This document shows, piece after piece, positions 29,465 through 38,930 of a stretch of 41,349 nt of DNA. The stretch's first letter is position 1; each line of letters opens with the position of its first letter. The notes under the pieces are model-generated. The model was not told the DNA's origin, searched no databases, and was given only the letters and a program-made list of their open reading frames with translations. This DNA is from a virus, in the IMG/VR virus record IMGVR_UViG_3300001473_000110, positions 1-41,349 of that record; one strand, 5' to 3'. The position numbers were made by a program, and so were the translations under genes.

Positions 29465-30048
29465 AGGCGCTGTCCCCCGAACTGCAGGCCTTGATCCAGG
29501 GCCGGGTTGCTCGTTGGGTGCATCTGGTCCGGCTGCATTTCCAAAGCGACACGCTCTACGCGTCGGACGCTGCTCGGGGCGTCTCTTTCCTTTGGGAAGA
29601 CGTCGCCGGCAGCGGGATCGAAAACGAGTTTCGCGGGTTCGGCGAACTGGCCGGGGTCAGCGAGATCGAGGAAGGGATCGAGACCAAGCCCTACAACCTG
29701 ACCCTGGGGTTGACGGGGATCGACGATCCTTGGATTTCGGTCGCCTTGACCGAGAAGGTTCAGAACCGCCGCGTTTTCATCTGGCGCGCCTGGCTGAACG
29801 AGGATCATCGGATCGTGGATCAGCCGGTCCTGCGCTTCGCCGGCCGCATGAACAACTTCACACTCGAACGCAACCCGGGCGGATACTCCACGGCCCTGCT
29901 GGCTGTCACCAACCGGTTGGCGGACTGGGACCGCAAGGCGGCCGTCCGCTTCAACGACAAGAGCCACCAGGCGCGGCATCCGGGCGACAAGTTTTTCGAG
30001 TTCGCCGAAGCCTCGGCCGAGCGTGAGTTGATTTGGGGAAAGCAATGA
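29461..30048 (+). CDS. Tail tip protein, unknown family
   Basis: 195 aa from a GTG overlapping the previous stop (GTGA). Aromatic beta-rich sequence: VARWVHLVRLHFQSDTLYAS, LWEDVAGSGIENEFRGFGEL, RVFIWRAWLNEDHRIVDQPV, ending AEASAERELIWGK. The order between a Dit-like protein and an NlpC-like protein is that of tail-tip genes in lambda-type and gene-transfer-agent clusters. A DUF2163-like assignment was considered but the key motifs are not clear. Confidence 0.6.
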   Translation: MKALSPELQALIQGRVARWVHLVRLHFQSDTLYASDAARGVSFLWEDVAGSGIENEFRGFGELAGVSEIEEGIETKPYNLTLGLTGIDDPWISVALTEKVQNRRVFIWRAWLNEDHRIVDQPVLRFAGRMNNFTLERNPGGYSTALLAVTNRLADWDRKAAVRFNDKSHQARHPGDKFFEFAEASAERELIWGKQ

Positions 30049-30503
30049 CGCTGCGCCGCACGCCCGGCTGGGAACTACGCTTCTCCGAGTTGCTGACCAC
30101 CGCCCAGCGGACGCCCTTTCAGTACGGGTCGTTCGACTGCTGCCTGTTTCCCGGTGATGCCCTCTTCGCGCTGTCTGGCGAGGATCTCAGCGCCGCCTTT
30201 CGCGGCCGGTACCGGGAACGCCGAGGCGCCTGGGACATGCTGAAGCAGCTGGCCGCCGACGGCCCGGCCGACGGACCGCTTGTTGCCCGCGCGTTGGCCG
30301 GCCTGGCCCAGAAACACGGCGTTCCATCGCGCCGACCGCGCTTCGAACGGGACGGCGATGTCGTCATCGTCGACGCGCCGGTCCGCGACATGGAACAGCC
30401 GGCTGCCGGCGTCGTCGCGGGCGCCTTTGTCATGATACCGGGCACGGTCGGCACGGTGCCGGTCCCGCGCGCGAACATCCGCCTGGCCTGGGGGATCGAC
30501 TGA
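30045..30503 (+). CDS. NlpC/P60-like tail protein (DUF6950-type)
   Basis: 152 aa. The N-terminal block TPFQYGSFDCCLFPGDALFA has the cysteine position (C32) of NlpC/P60-like phage tail hydrolases (DUF6950 group), followed by a helix. A catalytic histidine is not easily placed; DVVIVDAP and a later AGAFVMIPGTVGTVP stand where the family has its His strand, so activity is uncertain. Such proteins help the tail tip cross peptidoglycan. I use the ATG at 30045 with GGGGAAAGCA upstream; it overlaps the previous stop. Confidence 0.72.
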   Translation: MTLRRTPGWELRFSELLTTAQRTPFQYGSFDCCLFPGDALFALSGEDLSAAFRGRYRERRGAWDMLKQLAADGPADGPLVARALAGLAQKHGVPSRRPRFERDGDVVIVDAPVRDMEQPAAGVVAGAFVMIPGTVGTVPVPRANIRLAWGID

Positions 30504-33500
30504 TGCCGACGGTCGCCGTTGCCGTCGCCGGCACCATCGCGGGGGCGGCCGCCAAGGCGGCGATCGCCGGTACCGCCTTTCAGCTGACCACCGGCCTGTT
30601 GGTGAAGGCGGCCTTCTCCGGCCTGCTCGCCGGGGCCAGCAGCCTGCTGTCGAAAAAGGACAAGGCGCCGTCCGCGGCAACGCCTTTCAAAGTAACGGCG
30701 CGCGATCGAAAGGTGACGATCCGCTCGGCGGTGTCGGAAGGGCAGCTGCTTTACGGTACCGTCAAGGTCGGCGGCACCCTGCCGATGGTCGACACGACCG
30801 GCACGGACAACAAGTACATGCACCTGGTCCGCGCCATGAGCCACCGGCCGGTCACTGAAATTCAGGAGACGTTCTTCTTCGAGACACCGGTCTCCGACCC
30901 TCGGTTCCGGGACCGCGTCCGGATCACAAACTACGACGGCACCCAGACCGAGGCGGATCCCGATCTGGTCGCCGAGCTGGACGGCTGGACCACCGATCAT
31001 GTCGGCTACGAGGTCGCCTACCAAGCCGCCCGGCTGGAGAACGATCCGGACGTCTTCTTGTCGGGCGTGCCGGAGCCGTCGACCATTTGCCGCGGCCATG
31101 CGCTGTACGACCCGCGCGAGCCGGGGCATGACGTCACGGACTGGCGGACCTGGTCCTGGTCCGACAATGCGGCGTTGGCGCTGCTGGACTATGTCCTGTC
31201 GGAAGACGGGCTGGACGCGGACCCGACGCTGGAGATCGGCTGGGATCACTGGATCGCCGCCGCCAATCGCAGCGACGACCTGATCGATATCCCCGGCAAA
31301 TCCTCGACCTTCAATTTCGAGACACACGCGGCCAGCACCGTGGCGATCACCGGTTTCAAGTACGTGCAGGAAACCTTCGGCACCAACCGGGAGGGAGATC
31401 CCAAGACGCGGGTGGTTCGGCAGCAAATCGTGAAAGGTTACGAGGACCACGTCCTGCTTGCCACTGACACGACGCTGGAGACCGGCGACGTCGTCCGCGT
31501 TGCGACGGCCGGCACGCCGCCGGCGCCGCTGCAGACTGGGATCGACTATTTCGCCATCGTTGACCGGGTCGACCAGATCAGATTTGCGACGACCTACCAG
31601 AAGGCGCTGGCCGGGGACGCGATCGACCTGTCGACGGCGGCGCCGGGCGACCTTCAGGTCGTCGCCGCGTCGCGGGTGACGATGGCGGAGCCGATCGACG
31701 CGGTGACCGGCGAGGTCGTGGAGATCACCTCGACCGGCACGCTGCCGGCGCCGTTGACCAACGGGGAGGCCTACGTATCCGTTTCGCCTGTGACCGGCGG
31801 GCTGCTGCTGTGCGCGTCCTACGACGACGCCCATGACAGGAAGGGAATCGATTTTACCGGCTTCGGGTCCGGCACACTGACGATGCGCCGCATCAAGCAA
31901 CGCCGGTTCACCTGCAACGGCACGATCCAGCTGGGCGACAAACCCCGCGACAATATCGAGAAACTCCTGGGCGCCTGCGGCGGCGTGATGAGCTATGTCG
32001 ACGGCCAGTATCGCCTGCATATCGGTGGTCCGGACGCGCCGGTCCTGACCATCACCGAGGACATGCTGGCCCCGGGTCCGATCGTCTTCACGCCGGAGGT
32101 GCCGCGGATCAACCGCTTCAACACGGTGACCGGCACCTATTCCGGCCCGCTGAAGTCCTTCGAGCCAACCGACTACACCCGCGTGACGGACCCCGCCTTC
32201 GTAGCGGAAGACGATGGCGAGGAGATCATCAAGGATCTGGATCTCGACTTTGCCAACGATGACATGCGCGCGCAGCGGGTCGTCCGGATCCTGTTGAACG
32301 ACCAGCGCCAGCAGATGACTGGCCGGCTGCCCTGCGACTTTTCGGTTTGGGGGCTGGAACCCTACGACGTCGTGTTGCTGGATCTGCCGACCTACGGCAT
32401 GGCCCAGAAGCGGTTCCGGGTTCACAAGATCGAGGAAGGCAGCACGCCGGGTGAGGCGCCCTTGACCCTGACGTTGAAAGAAGATGCCGCCAGCGTCTTC
32501 GACATCGGGCCGGCCGACCTGCAACAGCAAGACCCGACACCAAACACCAGTTTCGACAATCCGCTGATCGTCACCCCGCCCACGATCGGCGAGCCGGACA
32601 GCGGCACGGCACAGATCATCGGGACGGGCGGCAACGCATTGATGACGCGGATCCGCGTGCCGCTGACGCCGCCGGCAAACGGGTTTGTTACCACCGGCGG
32701 GTCGATCCAGGTCCGGTACCGGAAGGTCACCGAGACCACGCTGGGACCGTATGAGATCCTGACCGTCGAGGGTTCTGCGACCGAAGCCTTCCTGCACCCG
32801 GTGGAGGATCTGGCAACCTACGAGATCGATGCCCGCTCGGTCAGCACGCTGGGTCCGAAGTCCGCCTGGTCCGCTTCGATCGTGCACACGGTGATCGGCA
32901 AGTCCGAACGGCCTGCCGACGCGGTCAATCTGTTCCGCCAGGGCGACGACGCGGTCTGGGAGTATCCCGACAAGCCGATCGACTTCGCCGGTTTCAGGAT
33001 TCGGGTGCATAGCGGCAAGACACGCAACTGGGACGACGGCGAGGACTGGCCGAGCGAGGGGGCCATCCTGCAGGCCCATGCGCTCTCGCTGATGCAGCTC
33101 GGCGCCGGCGTGCGCACGATCATGGTGCGCGCGATCGACACCAGCGGGATCCTCAGTGCCAATCCGGCGATCCTGACTGTCAATCTGGGCGAACCGTCGC
33201 CGGCGAACCTGATCCTGACCCACGACGAGGCGGCCCTGGGGTTTCCGGGTCAGGTCAGCAACGGCCAGCTGGTCGGCGGCGACATGCTGCGCGGGGACAT
33301 CCTGCCGGGTGATCCCTATCTGCCCGACGACGGCGCGCTCTACCTGCCGAACGACCTGGCCGCGTATCTGCCGACCAGTTTCGCGGATCTGGGCTACGCC
33401 TTCAGCTACAGCGTGCCGCAGCAGGCCACGCCGGCGTCTCTATTTCTGACGGCCGCCACGGCCGGGGACAGCACCTCTTTCCGGTACCGCCGCCGGGGCA

Positions 33501-33931
33501 CAGGCGATGTCTATCTGGGTAACGACGACGAACCGTACCTGCCGGACGGCGCCGGCCTCTACCTGGGCGGAACCGGACCCTGGCAGCAGATGCCGGCGCG
33601 CATCGATGTCGATCGGGAGACGCTGGATTTCACCATCGAGGCGCGGGGCCCCAACCGGCGCGCGGAAATCGCATCTCTCATGCTCTCCGTCGACGTCCCG
33701 GACGTGGTTGAGAGCTTCCAGGATCTGGTCATAGACGCCGCCGGGACGCGGCTGCCGATTACCAAAACATACCGCGTCATCAAGTTCGTCGGCGCCATCA
33801 CCCTGCAAGACGACGGGAACGGGGCGACGGGTATCGCCCTGGTCGACAAGGATCCGGTTCTGGGGCCGCTCCTGAAGGCGGTCGGCGCCCCGCAGGCGAC
33901 CGTCGATATCGAGAACATGAAGGGGTACTGA
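30503..33931 (+). CDS. Tail tip / host specificity protein (J-like hub)
   Basis: 1142 aa, the largest gene. A hydrophobic N-terminal segment (AGTIAGAAAKAAIAGTAFQL and continuing to LAGASSLLSKK) precedes the tail hub domain (KVTARDRKVTIRSAVSEGQL, LYGTVKVGGTLPM, HVTEIQ-type region). The second half contains beta-sandwich modules (GPYEILTVEGSATEAFLHPV, ASVVHTVIGKS-like) and the repeated pattern YLPDDGALYLPNDL, YLGNDDEPYLPDGAGLYLGG. It should close the tail tip and contact the cell surface or carry the fibres. Start shares a base with the NlpC-like stop. Confidence 0.85.
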   Translation: MPTVAVAVAGTIAGAAAKAAIAGTAFQLTTGLLVKAAFSGLLAGASSLLSKKDKAPSAATPFKVTARDRKVTIRSAVSEGQLLYGTVKVGGTLPMVDTTGTDNKYMHLVRAMSHRPVTEIQETFFFETPVSDPRFRDRVRITNYDGTQTEADPDLVAELDGWTTDHVGYEVAYQAARLENDPDVFLSGVPEPSTICRGHALYDPREPGHDVTDWRTWSWSDNAALALLDYVLSEDGLDADPTLEIGWDHWIAAANRSDDLIDIPGKSSTFNFETHAASTVAITGFKYVQETFGTNREGDPKTRVVRQQIVKGYEDHVLLATDTTLETGDVVRVATAGTPPAPLQTGIDYFAIVDRVDQIRFATTYQKALAGDAIDLSTAAPGDLQVVAASRVTMAEPIDAVTGEVVEITSTGTLPAPLTNGEAYVSVSPVTGGLLLCASYDDAHDRKGIDFTGFGSGTLTMRRIKQRRFTCNGTIQLGDKPRDNIEKLLGACGGVMSYVDGQYRLHIGGPDAPVLTITEDMLAPGPIVFTPEVPRINRFNTVTGTYSGPLKSFEPTDYTRVTDPAFVAEDDGEEIIKDLDLDFANDDMRAQRVVRILLNDQRQQMTGRLPCDFSVWGLEPYDVVLLDLPTYGMAQKRFRVHKIEEGSTPGEAPLTLTLKEDAASVFDIGPADLQQQDPTPNTSFDNPLIVTPPTIGEPDSGTAQIIGTGGNALMTRIRVPLTPPANGFVTTGGSIQVRYRKVTETTLGPYEILTVEGSATEAFLHPVEDLATYEIDARSVSTLGPKSAWSASIVHTVIGKSERPADAVNLFRQGDDAVWEYPDKPIDFAGFRIRVHSGKTRNWDDGEDWPSEGAILQAHALSLMQLGAGVRTIMVRAIDTSGILSANPAILTVNLGEPSPANLILTHDEAALGFPGQVSNGQLVGGDMLRGDILPGDPYLPDDGALYLPNDLAAYLPTSFADLGYAFSYSVPQQATPASLFLTAATAGDSTSFRYRRRGTGDVYLGNDDEPYLPDGAGLYLGGTGPWQQMPARIDVDRETLDFTIEARGPNRRAEIASLMLSVDVPDVVESFQDLVIDAAGTRLPITKTYRVIKFVGAITLQDDGNGATGIALVDKDPVLGPLLKAVGAPQATVDIENMKGY

Positions 33932-33932
33932 C

Positions 33933-34469
33933 ATGCCTGATACGTCCCTGCCGGATGCCGGCACCTTTACCAACGCCAGCACCACCAACGGCGGCGCCAA
34001 ACAGGCGCAAGACGATATCATCGCCTATCTGCGGGAGCGGTTCGGCAACACCGACAACGTGATCGATTTTGGCAATCGCGACTTTCAGAACGCCGGCGCC
34101 CTGCTGTTGGCAGATGCGCTGCAGGCGCTGACCGGCGGAAAACACTTCACCCCGCAGGACGTGAACAGCAACGGCGGCGTTCTCGCGCTCGACTTCACCA
34201 ACGGCAATGTGATCCGGACCGTGCTTAGCGAGAATGTCACCTCGATCACCATCGCCGGGACCAACGACGGCGGGGTCTATGAACTGTGGGTGCATCAGGC
34301 GGCGGCCTCGTCCTTCACGCTGGGCGGCTGGCCGCCCGCGGTCGACGCCTGGACGACGGCCGACGGACTGGCGCCCTCGATGTCTGCGGTCTTCAACGCT
34401 CGCCACTATGTTCAGCTGCGCCACGATGGGGCGGTCTTCACCGGCTCGATCTTGAGGACCGCCGCATGA
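33933..34469 (+). CDS. Tail fibre or tip-associated protein
   Basis: 178 aa, one base after the tip protein. N-terminal SLPDAGTFTNASTTNGGAKQ resembles the attachment segment of phage tail fibres. The rest is beta-rich (NVTSITIAGTNDGGVYELWV and YVQLRHDGAVFTGSILRT), without catalytic motifs. It probably links to or forms part of the fibre complex. The stop overlaps the next ATG. Confidence 0.65.
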   Translation: MPDTSLPDAGTFTNASTTNGGAKQAQDDIIAYLRERFGNTDNVIDFGNRDFQNAGALLLADALQALTGGKHFTPQDVNSNGGVLALDFTNGNVIRTVLSENVTSITIAGTNDGGVYELWVHQAAASSFTLGGWPPAVDAWTTADGLAPSMSAVFNARHYVQLRHDGAVFTGSILRTAA

Positions 34470-35935
34470 GTTTCGCCCTGTTCCCGATCGGCGATGGCGT
34501 TGTGGATGCTTACGACACCACACGCGTGCAGGAGAGCTGCTCGTTCGACGGCGTTGCCGAAAAACTCGAAAGGGTTCCGGTGGAGCTGGGGGCGAGCAAG
34601 CGCGTGTTCACGTCTTCCGCCTGGATTTTGTTGCTGGAGGCCCATGCTGGCGTCTACAACGCGACCCTGCCCGGCAACGCGAACATCAACAGCTCGAACT
34701 TGATGGCCGTCGCCGTCAACAACGGGCAGATAATCTGTCACCATTTCGTCGGCGCGACAGACTTCCATCTCAGAACCACGTCCATCATCAGGGGTACTGG
34801 CTGGCTCCATCTCCACATCATCGTGGATGTCGACAACGCCGTCCTCGGGGATCGTGTGCAGATCTGGGTTAACAACCAGCGCGTCTCTACGTTCACTGTC
34901 GAGACCTATCCGGCGGTCCCGGCCGACATGCTCTACATTCACAACGCCGCGGCTAGTCAGAAAATGGGGCAAGCGGTCAGCACTGCCTTTGCGCGGCATG
35001 GTCTTGCTCAAGCGGCGTATGTGGACGGATCCGTCCTCATGCCGGACAGCTTCGGTGAGACCGTCAATGGACAATGGGTGCCGAAGAGCGACGCCGATGT
35101 GATCGCGGCGGTCGAGGCGGCGGGTGGCGTGAACAGCTACGCCCTGACCAATCTGATCGGAGACGGCATCGATGCGACCACCAACCTGAATCACTTCACG
35201 CCGACCGGCATGAGCCACGCGGTCAACGGATCGAAGAACACGCCCAGCAACCGGCATCCGGTGTTCAACGACCTGCATCCCGACGCCTTGGGCACGCTCG
35301 ACGATGGGAATCTGTCGGTCAGCGGGACGGTGCATCAGGTGACCGATATCGCGCTGTTCTCCGGCCGCTGGTCCTGGCGGGTGACGGACGCCGGCGCCGG
35401 CGGCGCTTACGGCATCGAGACGGCCGACGGAACGGAGACGACCTACACGGCCGCCGGGTCGGACGCGTTGGAGTTTGAGTTCGACATGGCGGCCGGCACG
35501 CTGGAGGTCCGGGTTAACGGCGCTGCGCCGGTCAGTGTAGCAGCGGGTCTTTCGGGCGTCTTTCTGCCGCTTGTGAAGGCGCCGTCGACGATCGATTTTG
35601 AAACGGCGCCGACCGACCCGTCCTTCAAGACCATCAACAGCGGCAACATGCCGCCGCCCAGCCTGGTCGACCCGCAGGTGGGCGTGTTCCTCAACGGGAA
35701 TGCGGACGCGAACGGGCCGTTCGTGCCGTTGGGCATGCCGCCGGACCAGGCGGGCGTTTCCACCATCAACGGCAACGCGGTCGTCTGGGGTACCCATGCG
35801 ATCGCGCTGCCGGACGGTTTCAAGATCATTACCGCGGACACGCTCTACAACGCGATCGGATCCAACACCTATTCCATCGCGGTCACGCAGGGCGGCGGCG
35901 GCGTGCTGCCGCCCGTTCCCGGACAGCTGAGCTAG
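34466..35935 (+). CDS. Receptor-binding/fibre protein with lectin-like domain
   Basis: 489 aa from the ATG overlapping the previous stop. The first 180 residues have the jellyroll pattern of a laminin-G/concanavalin-like lectin (VQESCSFDGVAEKLERVPVE, FTSSAWILLLEA, WLHLHIIVDVDN). A second beta domain around DIALFSGRWSWRVTDAGAGG with YGIETADGTETTYT resembles SPRY. The C-terminus is glycine- and asparagine-rich. A carbohydrate-binding role in host recognition fits. The frame is also open upstream (from 34286) inside the preceding gene, but the overlapping ATG is more credible. Confidence 0.7.
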   Translation: MSFALFPIGDGVVDAYDTTRVQESCSFDGVAEKLERVPVELGASKRVFTSSAWILLLEAHAGVYNATLPGNANINSSNLMAVAVNNGQIICHHFVGATDFHLRTTSIIRGTGWLHLHIIVDVDNAVLGDRVQIWVNNQRVSTFTVETYPAVPADMLYIHNAAASQKMGQAVSTAFARHGLAQAAYVDGSVLMPDSFGETVNGQWVPKSDADVIAAVEAAGGVNSYALTNLIGDGIDATTNLNHFTPTGMSHAVNGSKNTPSNRHPVFNDLHPDALGTLDDGNLSVSGTVHQVTDIALFSGRWSWRVTDAGAGGAYGIETADGTETTYTAAGSDALEFEFDMAAGTLEVRVNGAAPVSVAAGLSGVFLPLVKAPSTIDFETAPTDPSFKTINSGNMPPPSLVDPQVGVFLNGNADANGPFVPLGMPPDQAGVSTINGNAVVWGTHAIALPDGFKIITADTLYNAIGSNTYSIAVTQGGGGVLPPVPGQLS

Positions 35936-35944
35936 GAGAAATCG

Positions 35945-36622
35945 ATGCAGCAGACCGACGGACAACACTACTTCGTTCATGCCGGCACCATTCACGCCTC
36001 GGCCGAGGCAGAGATCCTGCGCCTGGTTCACTATCACCACGGGGTCGGCATGGGCCGCGATCTTTTCCGGCGCCCGGCGCCGGTCAAGCGGCAGTTCGGC
36101 GTCTATGAAGGGGAAATCGACGGCGCGGCCGTCGACGACGACTTCACGATGATGACAGACACCGGCCCGGTTTACGATCCGGTCGCCGACCGCGTTGCCC
36201 GAACCTTGGGCGGCGTCGAGCGCCCGATCGCGGAGATCCGGGCCCGGCTGGAAAGGAAGGCGGCCGAGCGGCGCAAGGCTTACCTGATCGGTGGCTTCCG
36301 TTTGCCGAACGGCCTGGCGGTTCGGACGACCGCCGAAAACCGCGAATTGCTGGACCGGGCGCGGCGGTCGGCCGACGCCGGCCGGGTCGACCCGGTCAAC
36401 TGGAAAGGCAGCGTCAACGGCGATCGGCGATTCACCGACCTGGACGCAGCGTCGATCATTGAGATCGACACCGCCGTCACCGCGCATATCGAGTCGGCGT
36501 TCGATTACGAGAAGCCTGTCTTCGACGCCATCATGGATCCGGCCGCGACTGTGGCCGATCTCAGGGCCGTGGATCTCACCGCGATCCCCGACCCGATACT
36601 GCCTGAAGAGGAAAGGAACTGA
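35945..36622 (+). CDS. Fibre-region protein with DUF4376-like domain
   Basis: 225 aa with TAGGAGAAATCG in front. The C-terminal half follows the DUF4376 pattern common in tail-fibre assembly proteins: RKAAERRKAYLIGGFRLPNG then LAVRTTAENRELLDRARRSA, and VNWKGSVNGDRRFTDLDAAS, ending in a helix. The N-terminal half is beta-like. It may be a fibre chaperone or a minor fibre part. Confidence 0.7.
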   Translation: MQQTDGQHYFVHAGTIHASAEAEILRLVHYHHGVGMGRDLFRRPAPVKRQFGVYEGEIDGAAVDDDFTMMTDTGPVYDPVADRVARTLGGVERPIAEIRARLERKAAERRKAYLIGGFRLPNGLAVRTTAENRELLDRARRSADAGRVDPVNWKGSVNGDRRFTDLDAASIIEIDTAVTAHIESAFDYEKPVFDAIMDPAATVADLRAVDLTAIPDPILPEEERN

Positions 36623-36625
36623 GTT

Positions 36626-37063
36626 ATGTGGGAACGTTGTAGGATTTCTGAAATCCGCCACCTGGACGGGACCGAGGCGATCGACTTTGACGGACCAGAC
36701 GCGACCCCGATGAAGCTTTTCATCTCGTCACAGGCGGGTCTGGATCCCGACACGGTGGCCGAGGTCACGGCGCTGACGGAGGTCGCGACCGGAACCGGCT
36801 ATGTCGCCGGCGGACCGTCCGTCACCAATCCGGCGGTGACCACGCCGGCGGCGCGACAGGTTGGGTTCGATTGCGACAACTTCATCATCGCCCAGGATGC
36901 GGTCACCGGGTTTTCGAATGGCCGGACCTTCATCATCTACGAAGACCAGGGTCTGACGAAACACGCTCTTTTCATGTACGAGCACCCGTCCGCCTTCGGA
37001 AATGTCGACGGCCCGATCGAGCTGCAGATCTCGCCCAACGGCGTCGTCGTCAGGACGTTGTAG
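36626..37063 (+). CDS. Hypothetical tail-region protein
   Basis: 145 aa, three bases after the DUF4376 gene, with AAAGGAACTG as ribosome site. Beta-rich and acidic, with AVTGFSNGRTFIIYEDQGLT and FMYEHPSAFGNVDGPIELQI; it has no signal, membrane or catalytic features. Its place among fibre genes suggests a structural role; family not recognised. Confidence 0.58.
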   Translation: MWERCRISEIRHLDGTEAIDFDGPDATPMKLFISSQAGLDPDTVAEVTALTEVATGTGYVAGGPSVTNPAVTTPAARQVGFDCDNFIIAQDAVTGFSNGRTFIIYEDQGLTKHALFMYEHPSAFGNVDGPIELQISPNGVVVRTL

Positions 37064-37073
37064 AGGCCGGATC

Positions 37074-37430
37074 GTGTATTCTCTCGTTGCCATCGCCCCG
37101 GTTGAGGTTGTCGATGCCCTGGACCTGGTCTTGCAGACACAGGGTTGGGGCGCGGGGTCTCTGTCTCGCAGGTTGTCTGCAACAGGCGCGGAGCCGGCGA
37201 CCCACTTTGCGGGCCACGGGGCGTCCGTCACGCAGGCGACGAGAGACCTTGCCGAAGGCCGCGCAATGCCGGCGGGCTTGAACCCTGACCAGCTCGCCGC
37301 GCTGCCGGGATTATTGGCGCAGTGCCGCGTCTCTTTTGAGCCGGCCGACGGGACCATGACCGGCCGTCAGCATTTTCAACGGGAGCTTGATGCGGCGGGG
37401 CTGCAGGTGATCGAGGAGCCGATCCCGTGA
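37074..37430 (+). CDS. Hypothetical fibre-region protein
   Basis: 118 aa from GTG at 37074 with TAGAGGCC upstream. A mixed fold with VVDALDLVLQTQGWGAGSLS and the C-terminal FQRELDAAGLQVIEEPIP. The sequence carries histidines and a GRQHFQRELDAAG helix but no known motif. It overlaps the next gene by GTGA, so it is translated with the following fibre gene. Possible fibre chaperone; unproven. Confidence 0.55.
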   Translation: MYSLVAIAPVEVVDALDLVLQTQGWGAGSLSRRLSATGAEPATHFAGHGASVTQATRDLAEGRAMPAGLNPDQLAALPGLLAQCRVSFEPADGTMTGRQHFQRELDAAGLQVIEEPIP

Positions 37431-38662
37431 CACTCTGGACCCCTGCTGAAATCAACTCCGCGATTGAACACTACATAGACGCCAACGACGCGGCGACCAT
37501 CACCGTCGAGACGGGCGTTTCCGTCTGGTCGGACAAGAGCGCTCACGGTCGCGACTATTTTCAAGGGACCTTAATGCGTCAGCCGCTTTACAGCGCGACC
37601 GGGTTTAACGGCGTGGCGGGCGCCGTCACGTTCAATGGGATCGACGACTATTTGAGCGGGTTTTCCTGGGCCAAGCCCGACAACACGGTCGGATCTTCCG
37701 TTTTTGCTATGTTCCAGAAAAGCCCTGGTGCGTCGCAAATGTATTCGAACGTCGGCACCGGCGGAGGCCGAAGCCGATACAACCTTGCGGCGGTGGGCGC
37801 TAACTTTGGGAATGGTGGCGTACAGCTCGACTTGCTCCTGGCCGACGACACGCCGCAATTCTATTACGAAGAAATTGACGCCGGGGAGACTAACCCGGAA
37901 CAGCGCGGTTATGCCAACGGCGCGTTGACGCCTGTCAGTCAGACGGTTCCTAGTCGGCTGAACAGCACTACCGGCCATGTCCTTGGTGCCTATAGTTCGT
38001 CGTCGGGTTTCAGTGCGGTGACGGTCCACAAGATCATGATCTTCAACCGTCACCTGACGACGGACGAACGCCAAAGGCTGGAAGGGTGGGCGGCCTGGGA
38101 CGCCGGGCTTGAGAGCCTGCTGCCGGTCGGTCACCCGCACAGGGACGCGGCCCCGACGGTTCCCGGCAGTGGCACGACGGCGACGCCGGCGGCTGGAAGC
38201 GAGACCGAGGTCGGTCAGACGCCGTCCGTCATCGAGACGACGGTTGTTGCGCCAGCCGCGGCCGCCGAGGCGGACCAGGGTCAGGCGCCGGCCCTTGTGG
38301 AAACGACGGTTATCGCACCGGACCCCGGCGCCGAGAGCGAGGCGGGCCAGTCACCCAGTATCGCCGGCACCACCGTCATCGCGCCCACGGCCGGAAGCGA
38401 GGCGGATGCGTCTGACGCACCCACGGTGCTGCAGTCGATCCTGGTGGTGCCGGCGGCAGAGACGGAGGAAGGCCAAGCGCCGAACCTTCTTCAGACGACC
38501 GTTGTAAAGGTCGAGCCCGGGCAGGAGGTCACTACCGGCCAGGCGGCCTTGCTGGTGATCGGTACGCTCGATCTCTCGACCACCACCTTCATCGAATACG
38601 ACGTTCCGGCCGTCGCCGAGGAATACGACGTTCCCGCCGTCGAGGAGGAGTTTTATGCCTAA
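37427..38662 (+). CDS. Tail fibre with lectin-like domain and tandem repeats
   Basis: 411 aa from a coupled GTG. Residues about 20-225 form a laminin-G-like jellyroll (VSVWSDKSAHGRDYFQGTLM, VTFNGIDDYLSGFSW, VTVHKIMIFNRHLTTDERQR, LEGWAAWD). The remaining part holds about six imperfect repeats of 20-24 residues, each of the form APxxGxExExGQxPxxxETTVx. Two short repeats EYDVPAV (390-396 and 399-405) finish the protein. The repeats are likely a flexible or fibrous stalk. The protein ends inside the next gene. Host recognition is inferred. Confidence 0.72.
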   Translation: MTLWTPAEINSAIEHYIDANDAATITVETGVSVWSDKSAHGRDYFQGTLMRQPLYSATGFNGVAGAVTFNGIDDYLSGFSWAKPDNTVGSSVFAMFQKSPGASQMYSNVGTGGGRSRYNLAAVGANFGNGGVQLDLLLADDTPQFYYEEIDAGETNPEQRGYANGALTPVSQTVPSRLNSTTGHVLGAYSSSSGFSAVTVHKIMIFNRHLTTDERQRLEGWAAWDAGLESLLPVGHPHRDAAPTVPGSGTTATPAAGSETEVGQTPSVIETTVVAPAAAAEADQGQAPALVETTVIAPDPGAESEAGQSPSIAGTTVIAPTAGSEADASDAPTVLQSILVVPAAETEEGQAPNLLQTTVVKVEPGQEVTTGQAALLVIGTLDLSTTTFIEYDVPAVAEEYDVPAVEEEFYA

Positions 38663-38930
38663 GAAGGTTGATGCGAAACACCCAGCCGATCGGGCGAAGA
38701 TCGTTTTCAACTGGTCTGGCCGGTTGCCGCCGGATGACGTGATCCTCTCCACGGATTGGACGCTGGAGACACCACTAGCGCTGAGTGCGCAGGCCGTCGT
38801 TGGTTTGCGATGCATCCTTTGGCTGACCGGGGGCACGCTAAACACCGAACCGCGCATCACGCTGAGGATGACGTCGCAGGCCGGCTACGACCTTACCCGA
38901 TCGGTCTTGATGCCCATTCGAGATCTCTAA
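38655..38930 (+). CDS. Phage fibre-tail adaptor protein
   Basis: 91 aa, overlapping the end of the repeat fibre by eight bases. The pattern matches small fibre-tail adaptors: a DWS-type start (IVFNWSGRLPPDDVILSTDW), then a beta strand with ILWLTGGTLNTEPRITLRMT, then YDLTRSVLMPIRDL. These beta-sandwich proteins attach fibres to the tail. It is the last gene of the long structural unit, followed by hairpins. Confidence 0.75.
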   Translation: MPKKVDAKHPADRAKIVFNWSGRLPPDDVILSTDWTLETPLALSAQAVVGLRCILWLTGGTLNTEPRITLRMTSQAGYDLTRSVLMPIRDL

